Source: Sambucus nigra (Eukaryota; Streptophyta; Magnoliopsida; Dipsacales; Adoxaceae). Taken from it: a DNA stretch of 64,000 nucleotides. The translations under genes and the position numbers were made by a program. Of this stretch, positions 50,521 to 62,213 are shown piece after piece (within the stretch, counting starts at the first letter, position 1; every line of letters starts with the position of its first letter). Location: positions 80,818,751 to 80,882,750 of the forward strand of contig OX422223.1 in NCBI GenBank assembly GCA_949130495.1. Direction: 5' to 3'. The notes beneath the pieces are model-generated. The model was not told where the DNA came from. It made no database searches and saw only the letters and a program-made list of their open reading frames with translations.

Positions 50521-52283
50521 ATTGAGTTGATTTTTTTATGGAACCATTTAGAATTAATGGTCAAAGGTAGACTGACTAGTTGAACAATGGTGTTTACTAT
50601 ACAATTACGGGAATTATGATACCTTGGCTCTAAATATGGTAAAATGGATAGCAATGTAAACTTGTACGATGGCTTTATGGAATTTAGTATACTCGAGGGA
50701 GAGTAATGTAGTGATACGATTATGATAATTTTAAAGAAAGATTTGGGGGGGGGGGGGGAATTACGAATTGATGTTACTCTTAAATTGAGCAATATTCAAT
50801 TGTGTTGTTAAACTGTTCGAGATTTTGGTGAAAATAATGTGCGAGTGTTTGGACCTAGGGGCATGGTCACCGTATGATTTCAGAATATGAGGAGCAACGC
50901 AATTAGAAAATTTGTATGAGGATGATGTGAATTATGCATCTTAGACATGTATTACAGATGTACTAATAATGAATAAAATTTCTAGGCAAGCAGGTGTCCA
51001 AATATGAATTATGGAGATAGTAGCGTAGGACCAATGATGGTACGAAAGAGTTTATAGATCCTATATATTGGGAGTTACACGCAACAGGATTTTAGTCTTG
51101 GGTCCCATATGAATCGGTAAGTATTACCTTATAAAGATTAGGCAGTAATGTGAAGGTTTCAAGATTGGTTACTAATGTATTTATTGAATTAGAGATGTAA
51201 GGAATGTTTGACTCGAGGTGTAAACGTAGACTATATGCTAATGGCGTCATACTTTAAATGATGAATAAATGCAATGGTTATCCGGAGATGGTTATTTTTA
51301 TACGTAAGGATATGCAAAATGAGAAGCATTCATATTGTAAAAATATTTGGTTACTCTGGGAACTTTATGACTAGCGATAGTCTCGAATACATGAAGATGT
51401 GTACGATCACAAATAATGCTATAATAATGAAGATGTCATTGAAAAAAATGAGCGGTAGTAGCCTTTATGGGAATGGGTAAGTCTTTGGAGGCTTGAAAGT
51501 TATTAAGCATTCTACTTGACTTAAGAATGTAGTGAGAAGGTCTTATCGTATGTGTAAAAAGTGACATGATGTTCTTGGCATTATCATAATGATAAATTTA
51601 ATGGGATTTAGTGTATCATTTTGGAAGTGATGAGCCTTTTGTTGAAATTGGCACAAGTTTATATCTATGTGTGTAGCGAAAATATTTTTCTTTTAGTCTT
51701 GGACCGATGGATCTCAATAACTGACTAAGCTATGTAGTAGTGTGTCGGGAGGGTTCCTTGTTTGGATTTCTCTTGCGAGACACCCCATGCATGAAATTGA
51801 AAAATGTTGGGAGTTGAGAGATATTGGATTCTATTATTTTTTGTTATTATGTTTTACATGTGTGGAGGTATGACGCATCGGGTGATGTTATATTATCTGA
51901 ATTAAGGCCACCTGGGTCGAGGAGTGCATTGATGAGAGAAATTAGTAATGTTTACACCACTAGACAAATCAAAATGACAGTGTGTAGATGAATTAAGTCA
52001 AGATTAGAAGGTTATTTTATACTTTGCTTTGTAGATGTACATAGTATGCATGGTTCAATGTGAATGTATAGGTGTTATCCATATTTGATGTTTGTGAGTG
52101 AGTGTGCATGCCATATGTGATGTATGAGCATCATGGTAATATTATAATAAGCATAAATGAGCCTTATCTTTTATCTCATGGAACATGAGTATGGATTTAC
52201 TTTTGTATAAAACTTATGATAATTGTGATGACTAAGTTTTGATGTTATGTTTCAGCAAATTTCAAGGACGAAATTCCGTCATT
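50521..52283 (+). pseudogene. Decayed gypsy internal region without RT or integrase motifs
   Basis: About 1.76 kb separates the protease remnant from the polypurine tract, whereas an intact Tekay-type pol needs roughly 3.5 kb. I see no YVDD, no RNase H and no HHCC or DD35E integrase motif in any frame. Most of pol therefore appears to be deleted, or decayed beyond recognition. The tail CAGCAAATTTCAAGGACGAA, then ATTCCGTCATTAGGGGG (52,254-52,289), is the typical pre-LTR sequence of Tekay/Del chromoviruses. A G12 run lies at about 50,747-50,758. Confidence 0.6.
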
Positions 52284-52294
52284 AGGGGGAAGAA
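52284..52294 (+). other. Polypurine tract
   Basis: AGGGGGAAGAA lies immediately before the LTR start TGTAATACCCC at 52,295, the usual plus-strand priming site. Confidence 0.9.
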
Positions 52295-52880
52295 TGTAAT
52301 ACCCCTTATTTTTTTAATAAAGTATTGGGGCATAATTTAGTTAAATAAATTAAATCGGTGGGATTTAACTTAAATTGGTAAAATTTAAATTGAGGATAAA
52401 TGTTTATTCATGATTGCATGTTTATTATATTCAACTGGGTCTAATTGGTTCAATCGTGAAAAATAAATTTGAATATTACTTAAAATATGGTTATGTAGTG
52501 ATTAAACATAATGAAAAGGTGTAAGTTGGGTAAAATAATTTGGGCACATTTCGAGTCATTCTGGAGACTCGTTTAGGTATTTCAGACATCTAAAATTGGG
52601 TCCGGGGTATAGGTATATCATTTGGGGAGTTGTTGGGCTATTCCGGTTATAAGAAGGTAGGTGTTGATAGTGGGACCCATTGTCACCGTCGGGAGTATGG
52701 GTTGTGCAATGGTGTATTGCGTAAGGTTCACCCCACTTGTATGTATTTTGTGATGTCCATTTAGATGAGGGAGTCCTCTGGACTTACAGATGGTGCATGA
52801 ACATGACACTAAAGGTAGATCCCTTTGTGTATCGTATATATGTAAGGATATATATATAGATATATAGATATATACAGTCC

Positions 52881-53059
52881 TGCTCTTATACGGACCAGCC
52901 CGCATTTTAAGAATGCGGACCGGACATGTGTCACCTGGCGGTGAGCCCAAAAAACAGAGAGAGATTGCCTATAATTTAGGCGATAATTTCTAGGTGCACC
53001 GTTAGGTGACACATGTCCGGTCTGCATTCTTAAAATGCAGACTAGTCTACACAAGAGCA
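52881..53059. mobile_element. MITE with about 55-bp inverted arms, nested in the 3' LTR
   Basis: The left arm 52,881-52,935 begins TGCTCTTATACGGACC and ends GACATGTGTCACCT. The right arm 53,004-53,059 begins AGGTGACACATGTCCGG and ends AAGAGCA. Reversed and complemented they match along nearly their full length, with a perfect 20-bp core around ACCGGACATGTGTCACCT. The ~68-bp loop has no coding capacity. The arms also carry an inner palindrome (GCATTTTAAGAATGC). Flanks are (TA)-rich, so the target duplication and superfamily remain open. Confidence 0.85.
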
Positions 53060-53060
53060 T

Positions 53061-53082
53061 TATTATATATATATATATATAT
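53061..53082. repeat. Short (TA)n tract beside the MITE
   Basis: TTATTATATATATATATATA follows the right MITE arm directly, and a related ATATATAGATATATAGATAT run precedes the left arm. The MITE may have inserted into an AT-rich repeat, or the tract may have grown at its edge. Confidence 0.85.
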
Positions 53083-53857
53083 TAATTGAGATTGATTAAT
53101 TAGTCTAACGATGTAGACATTAAGTTGTGAACCCAATACTACGTATATGCATAATAGATTATTATGTTACTTTTTTTAGTAGTATTATTGGGGTACTTTG
53201 GAAAATGGGAACATATGTATGGATAATGTTGTAGACAAATGGAAATGAACCTAATACTACGTAAATGCATAATGAATGATGTGTAATTTCTTATGGATAG
53301 TATCGTAGAGATTATTCTTGGGACTAAGAGCATATGTATAGATGGTTTGCACCAGTTTAAGACTTGTGATAGGAGCATCAAATTAGTCTCTCATAGTGGT
53401 AGTTATCAAACTATATAATTGGGACTTGGGTTGATATGCGTATAGGACTGCACTTAGGTGAGTGGTGAGGTACTTATCGCATGTGAGTGCCGATGGGTGG
53501 TACATACTTTGAATTAACTATGTTATTGTATCTTAATTTTTGTAAGTTGATTCTTGCAACTCTAGGATGCTGACCCAAGTTATAAAATGTTTCCCCCTGG
53601 GTTTACATAGACAAAGACCACATGGCAGACATGAGATAACTTGTGATCATATTTTCACAACAACTATATCAGTTCATTTGATTCTATCATAGGTTGATAT
53701 TTTCATTTGAGTTAGTTTATTATTTCGGCTTATTGTATGTACATAAACTTGAATTTACTATTCAATATTGGGATAATTGTATTGTCATTGAATTTTATTT
53801 ATCAATTGTTGGTAGTTAAATGTTTTGTGCATGTCATTTTAAAAGGAAAATTCAAAT

Positions 53858-53884
53858 GTGTTGTTGTTGTTGTTGTTATTGTTG

Positions 53885-53955
<71 letters not shown>

Positions 53956-53976
53956 GTTGTTGTTGTTGTTGTTGTT

Positions 53977-54008
<32 letters not shown>

Positions 54009-54010
54009 GT
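53858..54010 (+). repeat. Compound (TTG)n(TTA)n(TTG)n microsatellite in the 3' LTR
   Basis: About 150 bp of triplets: TTG units with one ATT interruption, then about 22 TTA units, then TTG units with one ATT interruption. It begins after AAAATTCAAATGTG, exactly as the TTA run in the 5' LTR does. Poly-Asn, Ile/Val or Tyr/Cys open frames over it are artefacts. Confidence 0.97.
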
Positions 54011-54105
54011 TTTTTATGCTGAGAATGATATAGATTGTTAGACAAGTCCCAACTTTGGCGTATTGTATCTGGACAACCTTTATTTGGAAAATGGGGGTTG
54101 TTACA

Positions 54106-55850
54106 TTGCATTCATTTAAGTTTTAAGAAAAAGGAAAACAAATCTTGGACATGACATAAACTCAATCTTAAAGTTCAAAAAATAAAATAATTTCATTTTA
54201 TGTAGACATCCAAATGGGACCCAAGAAAATGGAAAAAATGTATTATGGATAGTTTGGGTGGTAGTGTTTACTTTACTTAAGCCACTCTTAACAGGTCATA
54301 TTGCTTATCTTTCAAAAAATTATTTAATGCCAATTAGGTCAATAGAATACTCAAATATGTTCAACAAATAGAGATATAAAACCTCTTGAAAATTATGAGG
54401 CATCATATTCAATCTAGGGTAAAAAAAATAAAGAATTGAAAGCGTATACTAGTGCATGGGTGAAAGTGTTATTCATAACTTGAATGAGGTCAAAAGTCGC
54501 TATTTTAATTTGTGTTTTGTTTTACGTGACACGAATAACAGGATGACAATTTTATCACATTCGATTTAAACAAGTTATAAAGAACATAATTATCATTTAA
54601 GTCTTCTTTTTTTCATTTTGTTTAGCTCAATCTCTCGTTGATATCTTTTTTTTTTCATCCAGCCCACTAAGATATTTTTAGGGTACTAAAGTCCCTCTCC
54701 CTCAACTTATACTCAATTTTCATTAATGTATACAATAAATTTCGTAATGTAGAAATGAATTTAGTTATTTTTTTTGAAAAAATAATTTAATTTTTATGAG
54801 AAAATTTATAATATATACATAATTGTTTTGTAATATACATGTGTTAAGCGACGAGAGTTCATGGTATTCAAAAAATATATAAGTGAACTAGAGTTGCAAA
54901 ACAATATTGATCAAAGACTGAAATAGAAAAATGATTTCTTTTTGTAGAATAAAATTTAATTTAGTATTCTTTAAAATTAAATAAAATATTTTTATTTTAC
55001 TTTTTTTGTATTTTAAATAATATTTTTATTTTAAAAAAAAACTGATTTGAAATTATTTTTTAGTCTTTTATCTAGCACATTTTAGTTGTGAAATTAAATT
55101 AAGAAAATTAGTATGCAAAGTTTTGAATTAGATTATATTTACTTACTCAAATTGATTATCGCAATAAATATACAATTTTTTTTGTTAATAAATCAATTTT
55201 ACTTGAGATAAAATTATACGACTAAATTAAAGAAAAAAATAAAAAATTTATTCAAAGAAAAAGAATAATTCATTTTGGTCCTTAAATTTTGTGTTTCATT
55301 TTGGTCCTCAAAGTTTGTGTCTCTCTTTGTTTCCTCTATCTATTTACTTAACAATTGTTTTCTTTTGGAAGACATTACAAACCAGTACAAATTAATAAAA
55401 TATGTTCGGTGGAACAATTTCAAAACTTTAGTATTCAATGTGCATAAAATGTAACATCAGGCCCCTAAACTTTAAGGGGTAAGAGTGTAATTGACTCATA
55501 AAGAGAATACAAAGACATATTTGGATTCATGTTTAGTATGAAGAAGTTAAAATCATTAGCTTCAAATGATATTATATAAATTTTGAACGTATCTTATGGG
55601 AATATTTGAGACATTGATGGAAATGATTTATTTTGTGAGGGAATTTTTTTGAAAGATTTCTTAAAACCCGAAGTAAAACTAGTAATTGAAGTATTAGATT
55701 AACTAAAGAAATTTGACTTGTTTTCGAATACCTACATATTTTAATGAATATTATTTACAATTCCCATCACAATTTCTTCCCCGTGAAGAAGTTTTTAAAA
55801 ACTAAAAATAATAAAATCATCACTGTGGATGTTATCATATTGGTATGTGA
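54106..55850. other. AT-rich DNA with no recognisable gene
   Basis: Very AT-rich with many A and T runs. No open frame, domain motif, transposon end or structured RNA was recognised. The first five bases after the LTR, TTGCA, would be one half of a target duplication, but the other half is lost with the truncated 5' LTR. Confidence 0.6.
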
Positions 55851-56700
55851 TTACACGGTGGTGTGACGATGTAGTGATTTCCCATTTCATTTACGTATAG
55901 TTGTCCTATAGTACGTTAAGGTGGTAATTCCTATAGATGGACCCAAAAGAGGCATGGGAGTGGTCCTCGAGGTTAGAGCCTTCGTGTGAAACGTATATAT
56001 ATGTAGCTAGTCCAATGAAAGACATATTCATATGATGATTTGAATTGCTTACTATTTATATTGTGATATTATTACATTTTGGTTATGAGGTGGTATATGG
56101 GTACTACCTACGCTTTTACGATTATTGCAAAGTTAGATTTACGCGACTATGTTGTATTCTTATAATGATACCTTGAAGCTGGTTTTGTGGAGCTCAATAG
56201 TTACTTATATAGAGAATAGTTGGGTAGCCGAGTTAGTGATGGGATAGGTTAAGTGAATACCATATATAATAGTAAGTATACTAGGGATGGGTACGATGTA
56301 CCAGGTTATTTAATAGTACCATAGTTAGTTTAGGGATGGTTATAGCCTACGTGGGTACTATATATGATGGTAGTTAGTTTGTATTAAAAGTATTAATCTA
56401 TTTGGATATTATGTGTGGTGAGGATACTTTGAGTGAATAATATTTTTATTATATTGTTATATGTGACGAGATTATGTTGTATTATGACTTATGAGTTCTG
56501 AAGATTATGCGATTAACGTTGGAACTTGGATACTTATGTTGTTAGTTACACGTTGAGCAGGACGGGTAAGTATAGTTAGGACTACCTTAGGACACGTGGT
56601 GAGAGGTATATTGGATGTGAGTATCAATAAGATGACCTGATACGTAAATGAGTCACATTTAATATTTTTATATAAGGTAAGCTATTTCTTGCATATTTGT
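55850..56700 (+). mobile_element. Possible diverged gypsy LTR fragment
   Basis: The order of short motifs resembles the middle of the LTR at 52,295-54,105. A GTGGTCCTCGAGG...CGTATATATATGTA stretch (about 55,960-56,003) parallels GAGTCCTCTGG...CGTATATATGTA (52,770-52,845). GGACTACCTTAGGACACGTG with GGTGAGAGGTATATTGGATG (about 56,579-56,620) parallels GGACTGCACTTAGGTGAGTG (about 53,446). No ends or coding parts are visible. The resemblance is weak. Confidence 0.3.
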
Positions 56701-56910
56701 GGGGTTTAACCTGCGTTATTTACCTAAAAAACTTTATAAATAGTCAATAATTGCATGAGCGCACCAATTGTAGGGTCAACCTTATCCATTATTAAAATAT
56801 AAGAAATTGATTTAATTTTCACTATATTTATTATATAGTTATAATTATACATTTAGGTTTACGGTTCATAAATTTTTACTATGTGGCATGGTAGAAACTA
56901 TAGTGGTTCC

Positions 56911-57089
56911 TAGGGGTGGACATAGGCCCGAGGCCCACCAAGCCCGCTCAACCCGCCCAATAAAAAAATAGGGCTTGGGTAAGGTAAATAGGCCCGCAAA
57001 GCGGGCTTGGCAAAATTTTATAGGCCCGATTTTTTTCGGTCGGGCTTGGGCATGAGTTCTTAAGCCCGATGAGGCCCGACCCGAGGCCC

Positions 57090-57149
<60 letters not shown>

Positions 57150-57470
57150 GGGGGGGACTTCTATAAATATAAAAATGTATACCAAGTCTTTTCATGTAAA
57201 GTGAGAAACTTTATATATGGACTTTGTAATATATAGAGTTTAAAACAGATTTTTATTAAAAAAATTGGTCTTTAAATAAAAAAATAGGTATTTTAATTTT
57301 TAAAAAAAATCTTTTAATTAACATAATAGGGCCCGATCGGGCGGGCCTGGGTAAAGAGCTTTCAAATATGGGCGGGCTTGGGATTACATAATAAGGCACG
57401 ATCTAGGCCCGAGCGGGCTTGGGATAACACTTAATTTTTCAAGCCCGGCCCGAGGCCACGGCCACCCCTA
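56911..57470. mobile_element. hAT-like non-autonomous element, copy 2 (560 bp), with perfect 8-bp target duplication
   Basis: Termini TAGGGGTGGAC and GGCCACCCCTA form an inverted repeat matching at 10 of 11 positions. It is flanked by identical 8-bp direct repeats GTGGTTCC at 56,903-56,910 and 57,471-57,478. TIR type and 8-bp duplication indicate the hAT superfamily. The interior has many GGCCCG and CGGGC blocks, among them the hairpin GCCCGCAAAGCGGGC, and an (AT)n tract with a G run. There is no transposase, so movement would have needed an autonomous relative. It shares ends and interior blocks with copy 1 at 49,590. Confidence 0.92.
57091..57154 (+). repeat. (AT)n microsatellite plus G tract inside hAT-like copy 2
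   Basis: About 57 bp of alternating A and T (57,091-57,147), followed by an 8-9-bp run of G. The Tyr/Ile open frame on the minus strand that crosses it comes from this repeat. Confidence 0.97.
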
Positions 57471-57478
57471 GTGGTTCC

Positions 57479-58560
57479 TATTACATATGGTTTTGGAGCA
57501 ATTGAGATATTTGTATCGTGGATGGGGTATATGTCTCTAGTTCTTCATAATCACACCATGATCCCAGTATTCCTTGTTAGAATAAGTCAGGTCCACTACT
57601 AGGGCTCAATTGGTTACCCTCATTTTCAAATAATAAATATTTTAATGGGCCGACACACATTGATAGCGGTAAATAATCTTAGTGATACTCCAATTGGTCC
57701 CGTATAAGTTGTAAATGTGGTGAACACCATTAATTATCCTCCAAATGCTTGGAGTGACACGGGAAGAGACCGTATTCAAGTGTTGAAAAAATTCAAGAAA
57801 AAGTTAATTCGTGGGAAAAGTTACCCCACACTCAACAATATAGATCAAGGGCAGCCTATGGCCCTCATAAAGATTACAAAGTTCACAGGGGCCTTCGATT
57901 AACTCTACTTTTACCCAATGTTGGATATAGTCAAGTTTGAACTCGGCTATTATATATTTTCGTTGATTTCATACACCATTTTTGAAGAATGATGACAACT
58001 CAAAGAAAAACTAAAGAAAATAGATTCAGATATGCAGAAAAATAAAAAAAAAGATCAAAGTATAAGGGCTTAGACTAAAATGAAGGAAGTGAAGACTCTT
58101 CTCCAAAAGATGCAGTTTCAGATGAGGAGGAAAGAGATGGAACAATTCTGTTATGGTGAGAATTGACTTCATTGTTCCCCGAAATGATTATTACATGCAC
58201 AGAAGCCGAACCAACGTGTGAGCCACCGAAACCATGACTAAATAAAAATGCCAGAATTACGAGCGTGCCTCTAGGGAACCCAACAAGCAGAAAATTTTCA
58301 TGTCGTGGGGCATTTATAAAATTACCCTTCGATAAATGCACACAAATTTCTGATAACTATGAACCTTCGCTCAGAGGAGGTATCCTTTTATCCTTGAAGA
58401 GAAATGAGACTCACCCAACATCAATAGACGACCTAAGCATAAAGCACATCGATATCAATGAGCCCATGGACTTTGGGGGAAATTATCCGGTGCTCGCCCA
58501 TGTGCTCTTCGACCATACGTGCCTATAACTAATGAAGTTTCTCAGTTAGAGAAGAATTTT
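57479..58560. other. Unassigned region with two short open frames
   Basis: Plus-strand frames at 57,717-57,902 (61 codons, MVNTINYPPNAWSD start, Lys-rich middle) and 58,265-58,528 (87 codons, containing SIDDLSIKHIDINEPMDFGG) have a more protein-like composition than their surroundings. I recognise no family. They might be fragments of a decayed transposon or gene; the frames around them are closed and no promoter or splice context is convincing. Function unknown. Confidence 0.3.
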
Positions 58561-59597
58561 TCAATTCTATCACTTGTAATGGTTACTAACAATTAAGGTT
58601 GCGTCTGAACCTTTAGGTATAGCTGTTAAAGGGGCTTACGACTCTCCTATGTTGCTTTATAAAGGTAAAATCACCCCATATTAACATAACATGCATAATT
58701 GTAATGTTGAGTAGTGCTAAAACTCTACTGATCTGAGTTCTTTATCACTAATAGATCAAACCTTAGTTCCCCGTGGATGTATACAAGTTATTAAACTATT
58801 TACATCTTGTGTTGTGTGTGTGACATCATTATTTTCTATAATTATTCATGTTCTTTGACTGGTGAGCATTGAATATCATAAACTGCGGGAAATTACCACC
58901 TACACAAAACATTAAATATAAGGCTACTATGAGACCTAGTTTTAAGGGCACGTCAACAATTTATTGAGTACTTTGGACGAAAATATTGGAATAAACATGA
59001 AATAAAAGTTTTGTGTCCAAAGTTGGATAAAAATATGAAATTCTTTGCCCAGTATCGTAGGCATCCCATTTTTAATGTTACTCAATCTTTTGGTATGCTA
59101 AGGCAATAACACAAACATATTCTCTGCACACTAAAAATTGAATATACTTTAACTAAAAGTAAATGGAAGAACTTAACAATCAAATATTATTATTGAAAGT
59201 CAAAAGAGGAAAAAAAAATTATTGTATTAGGTGTGGGGTTTAGTGATCAATCTCATATTCTCTCCTTCATTGCTATATACTTTTATATTTTTCTGCTAGT
59301 ACCAATTGTGACATTTTAATGGGGCTTGGCACAAAAGAAATATGAATAAAAATTGGTCAAAACTCCAATAAGATGAAATCGTTTCCCTTCTTAATCTTCA
59401 CCCGTAGATCAAAATGAGTAAAGTGTCATACATACAAAGAATTAAAGTATAAAAATAATAGTGCTAAAAAGCAAAAGGAATTAACAAAAAAATCTTAAAT
59501 ATATCATAAAAATATTAAAATCAAATACTAATATTCTCACATTTGACACCTAAATCAGTTTATATTTGATGGGTGGGTAGGTATTTTAGAGAGGGGG
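58561..59597. other. AT-rich DNA with no recognisable feature
   Basis: No open frame, repeat structure or transposon end identified. Confidence 0.55.
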
Positions 59598-59786
<189 letters not shown>

Positions 59787-60013
59787 CCATTTCGATTGGA
59801 GGTGGTTGGTGGTGGTAACAAACGGTGAAGAGGTCTTATAAGAGCAATAAAGAAAAAAAAGAGAAAATGAGTCATGATAAAAAAAATAATGGATAGAAAG
59901 AGAAACTTACTCCAGAAAGAAGAGATTAAGAGTCAGTAAAAAATTAAATAAAATGATACCATTGAAAGGGTTACATCTTTCATTTAAATGTTGGGGGTAT
60001 AGAAAAGACATGA

Positions 60014-61700
60014 TGTAATGTCCCTAGACCCTTAGGAGGTCGCTTCCCTATATGAGGCCACAACTTAAGTGGAAGGCTTAAGTGAAGAACACAACCTGGT
60101 ACTAGTTCATGAACATAGATACTTACTAAAAAGGCAACGGCCTTGAATGTAAAGTCCACGATGTTCGATAACATAAACCCTCAAATGCTCAACACATGAG
60201 GTGATAGCATGGCCTAATAAGGTCATGATGTGAGGATAAAGTTTGGAGGGTTCTAAAAGCCTAATTAAAAGGGGTAACTATGGAAAAAATTGTAATAGAG
60301 ATAAAAAAAAACTAGGTTCCTTACTGAAATTTATAAATACCAATCCTTAGAACACATTTCAAGACTAATAGAACCCATATTCCCTCTTTAGAGAGATAAA
60401 GTTATATTTGAGAGAGGGGGAGGTGATATCGAAGAGGAGGCCATTCACATTTACTATTCTATAGAATTGCTTTAGAGGTGGGGGAAGGTCACTATTCACC
60501 AGACAATATTTTAGAGGCAACAAAGAACAACTGGTCATTAAGTTAAGGTATTTATCCTCATCTTTTTCTTCCTTGTTAGAATTACAATTTCCTTTATTTC
60601 TATTGAATGAGATGAGACCTTGAATTATATTATGAGTTTTTTGGGTTTCCATGAAGTTTTACTTTTCATAACCTTCTCGGTTTAGAGGCCATGACCGTTT
60701 ACTTTTTATTTAAGTTTTTAGAGTTTTTTATTATTGTAGGCCATAGACAATCACTATTCACCTTGGATCCTTATTTTAAAGGTTTTCTATTAGGGTTATT
60801 GTTTGGAAATTGTGAGTTGGAGGATCATAGCCTTTGAGGATATTTATATTGAGCTTATAAGGTTCTAATTAAGGTCTTAACTTCAATCTTTGAGTATTTG
60901 AGTTAAGAGATATTTATGGTTTGGAACGATTGTTTTACTAAAATGCTCTTGCTATTGGAGATTAGGAGTTCTAACTTCTAATTCAGGCTACGACACCTTA
61001 TGGCCAGGATGAAGCATCATTGACTATTTGAGGGATCCTTTCTTAGTTCTTAAGGTCAAGATGGTTAGTTCTAGGAAGTTTGAGGTTAGGATAAACTATG
61101 GGGATTTCACCTTCGCAGAGCTTGACCAAGGCCACATAGTTAACAACGGACCATATATCCCTCATCTTGGATTTAGACAGGAGGGGAGATCGTGGCCTAT
61201 GGCTTGACTGGGCCAATAGAATCCATAATAAGGCCATGGAGTTGATATGTCCAAGGTTATCAAAATATAATCCGCATACAATATGGGTGAACTATGGGAG
61301 ATAGAGCGATGGGGGAAGCCGCCAATTTTAAGACATTTGGGTGTTTGAGCCATAGGTCACTGGAGAAATTCGAGGGGAGGTAAATGCTTATTCTTTCCTC
61401 CCTTGTCATTATATTTCACACTCTTGTGTATTTACATTATTATTTCCATTATCTCGTTAGTATATCTATTATTATTTTGACCAACACTGACAAGTGGGAT
61501 GATGATTTAAAGCTTGATGAGATATTTGAGCTCATCCCTTTTTTATTCCTTGTTTCCTGAGGATGGATGAAATAAAGCATTAGAGGCTGAGGATTAGTGT
61601 AGCATAGCTTGCAACCTATAGTAAAAGGTCGTGGATAGTTTATCTTGAGTTTTGGGAGTTTTAATTTGAAGATTGTAATCATTATAAATTTACTCTTAGT
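60014..61700 (+). mobile_element. Probable decayed Ty3/gypsy LTR
   Basis: TGTAATGTCCCTAGACCC at 60,014 resembles the TGTAA-start of gypsy LTRs and follows a purine-rich stretch (GGGGGTATAGAAAAGA). A TATA-like TTTATAAATACC lies at about 60,330, where an LTR promoter could be, followed by an A-rich leader. Further on, ATTCGAGGGGAGGTAAATGC (about 61,367), TGGGATGATGATTTAAAGC and GAGCTCATCCC (about 61,496-61,540) resemble LTR tail motifs. No 3' terminus, PBS or coding region was found, so it may be a solo LTR or fragment. Confidence 0.35.
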
Positions 61701-61734
61701 TGTGTCACTTTTTATATTAGTACAGTTGATGACC

Positions 61735-61800
61735 TACTTCAAGCGACATGCAAAGTCATTCAAATGACACTGCGTTGTCATTTGAGCGACCCCTGAATGA
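61735..61800 (+). repeat. Three 22-bp repeats of TCATTTGAGCGAC type
   Basis: Units read ACTTCAAGCGACATGCAAAG, TCATTCAAATGACACTGCG and TCATTTGAGCGACCCCTGA, spaced 22 bp apart. The same motif family recurs at 62,930-63,035. Such clusters are known in some plant LTRs; here the function is unknown. Confidence 0.7.
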
Positions 61801-61929
61801 TTTTATGAGGATTCTTTTGTTTTGTACTTGCTTCATTTATTGATGATATCATAATATTTTAGGTACTTCCCGGCAGCTTTTATGCAATGGAGGTTGATTA
61901 CGCTGATGGATTTTACTGCATTATTTATT

Positions 61930-62213
61930 TAGTCATATCATTACTAAAGTTGATAATTCATTGTTTTGTGAAATCGGTTTGCTAGTTATGACTTGGTACA
62001 TGTTCATTATTGTTAGATGTCATTACATGTTATCTATATATGTTTCATTGATTACTCACATGCTAGATATGATTATCTTTTTCTCTTATTGTCTATCCGA
62101 GACAAAAAGGGGGAGATATGTATGTGATATAGAGGTATTTTTGGTTGAGTTGATGAGCACTTAGTTTTGTTGCACAAATTGATACCCTAATTTTTCAATG
62201 TTTATTTTCACAA
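61930..62213 (+). repeat. Direct repeat, copy 1, with copia-like polypurine tract
   Basis: The segment matches 63,729-64,000 with an offset of 1,799-1,800 bp. Shared parts include TGATAATTCATT, GACTTGGTACATG, TATCTATATATGTTTCATTG, CACATGCTAGATATGAT, AAAAAGGGGGAGA, TTTTGGTTGAG, TGATGAGCAC and TTAGTTTTGTTGCACAAATT. The AAAAAGGGGGAGA tract (about 62,104) is like the polypurine tract of SIRE/Maximus copia elements. Open frames here are short and unrecognised. Confidence 0.8.

Larger units (their letters stand above)
52295..54105 (+). mobile_element. Full-length 3' LTR (1,811 bp) of the Ty3/gypsy element
   Basis: It starts TGTAATACCCCTTATTTTTT and ends GGGGGTTGTTACA, so it has TG...CA ends typical of Tekay/Del-like plant gypsy elements. 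Only its last ~500 bp has a counterpart in the 5' LTR. It contains a nested hairpin MITE (52,881-53,059), (TA)n tracts and a TTG/TTA microsatellite. Substitutions between the shared parts of the two LTRs are frequent by eye, so the insertion is old. Confidence 0.9.

Noticed and set aside
51274..51480. 68-codon plus-strand frame as remnant of gypsy reverse transcriptase
   Set aside because: No RT motif (no YVDD, no LPQG or similar) can be seen; the frame looks random in decayed sequence.
53737..54111. Ile/Val, Tyr/Cys and poly-Asn open frames
   Set aside because: Produced by the TTG/TTA microsatellite in the 3' LTR.
56866..57195. Minus-strand 109-codon open frame with Arg/Ala-rich part
   Set aside because: Lies inside the non-coding hAT-like element and crosses its AT microsatellite.
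60365..61682. Several minus-strand frames of 60-95 codons as possible genes
   Set aside because: No family resemblance, low complexity in parts, and they overlap an LTR-like region on the plus strand.
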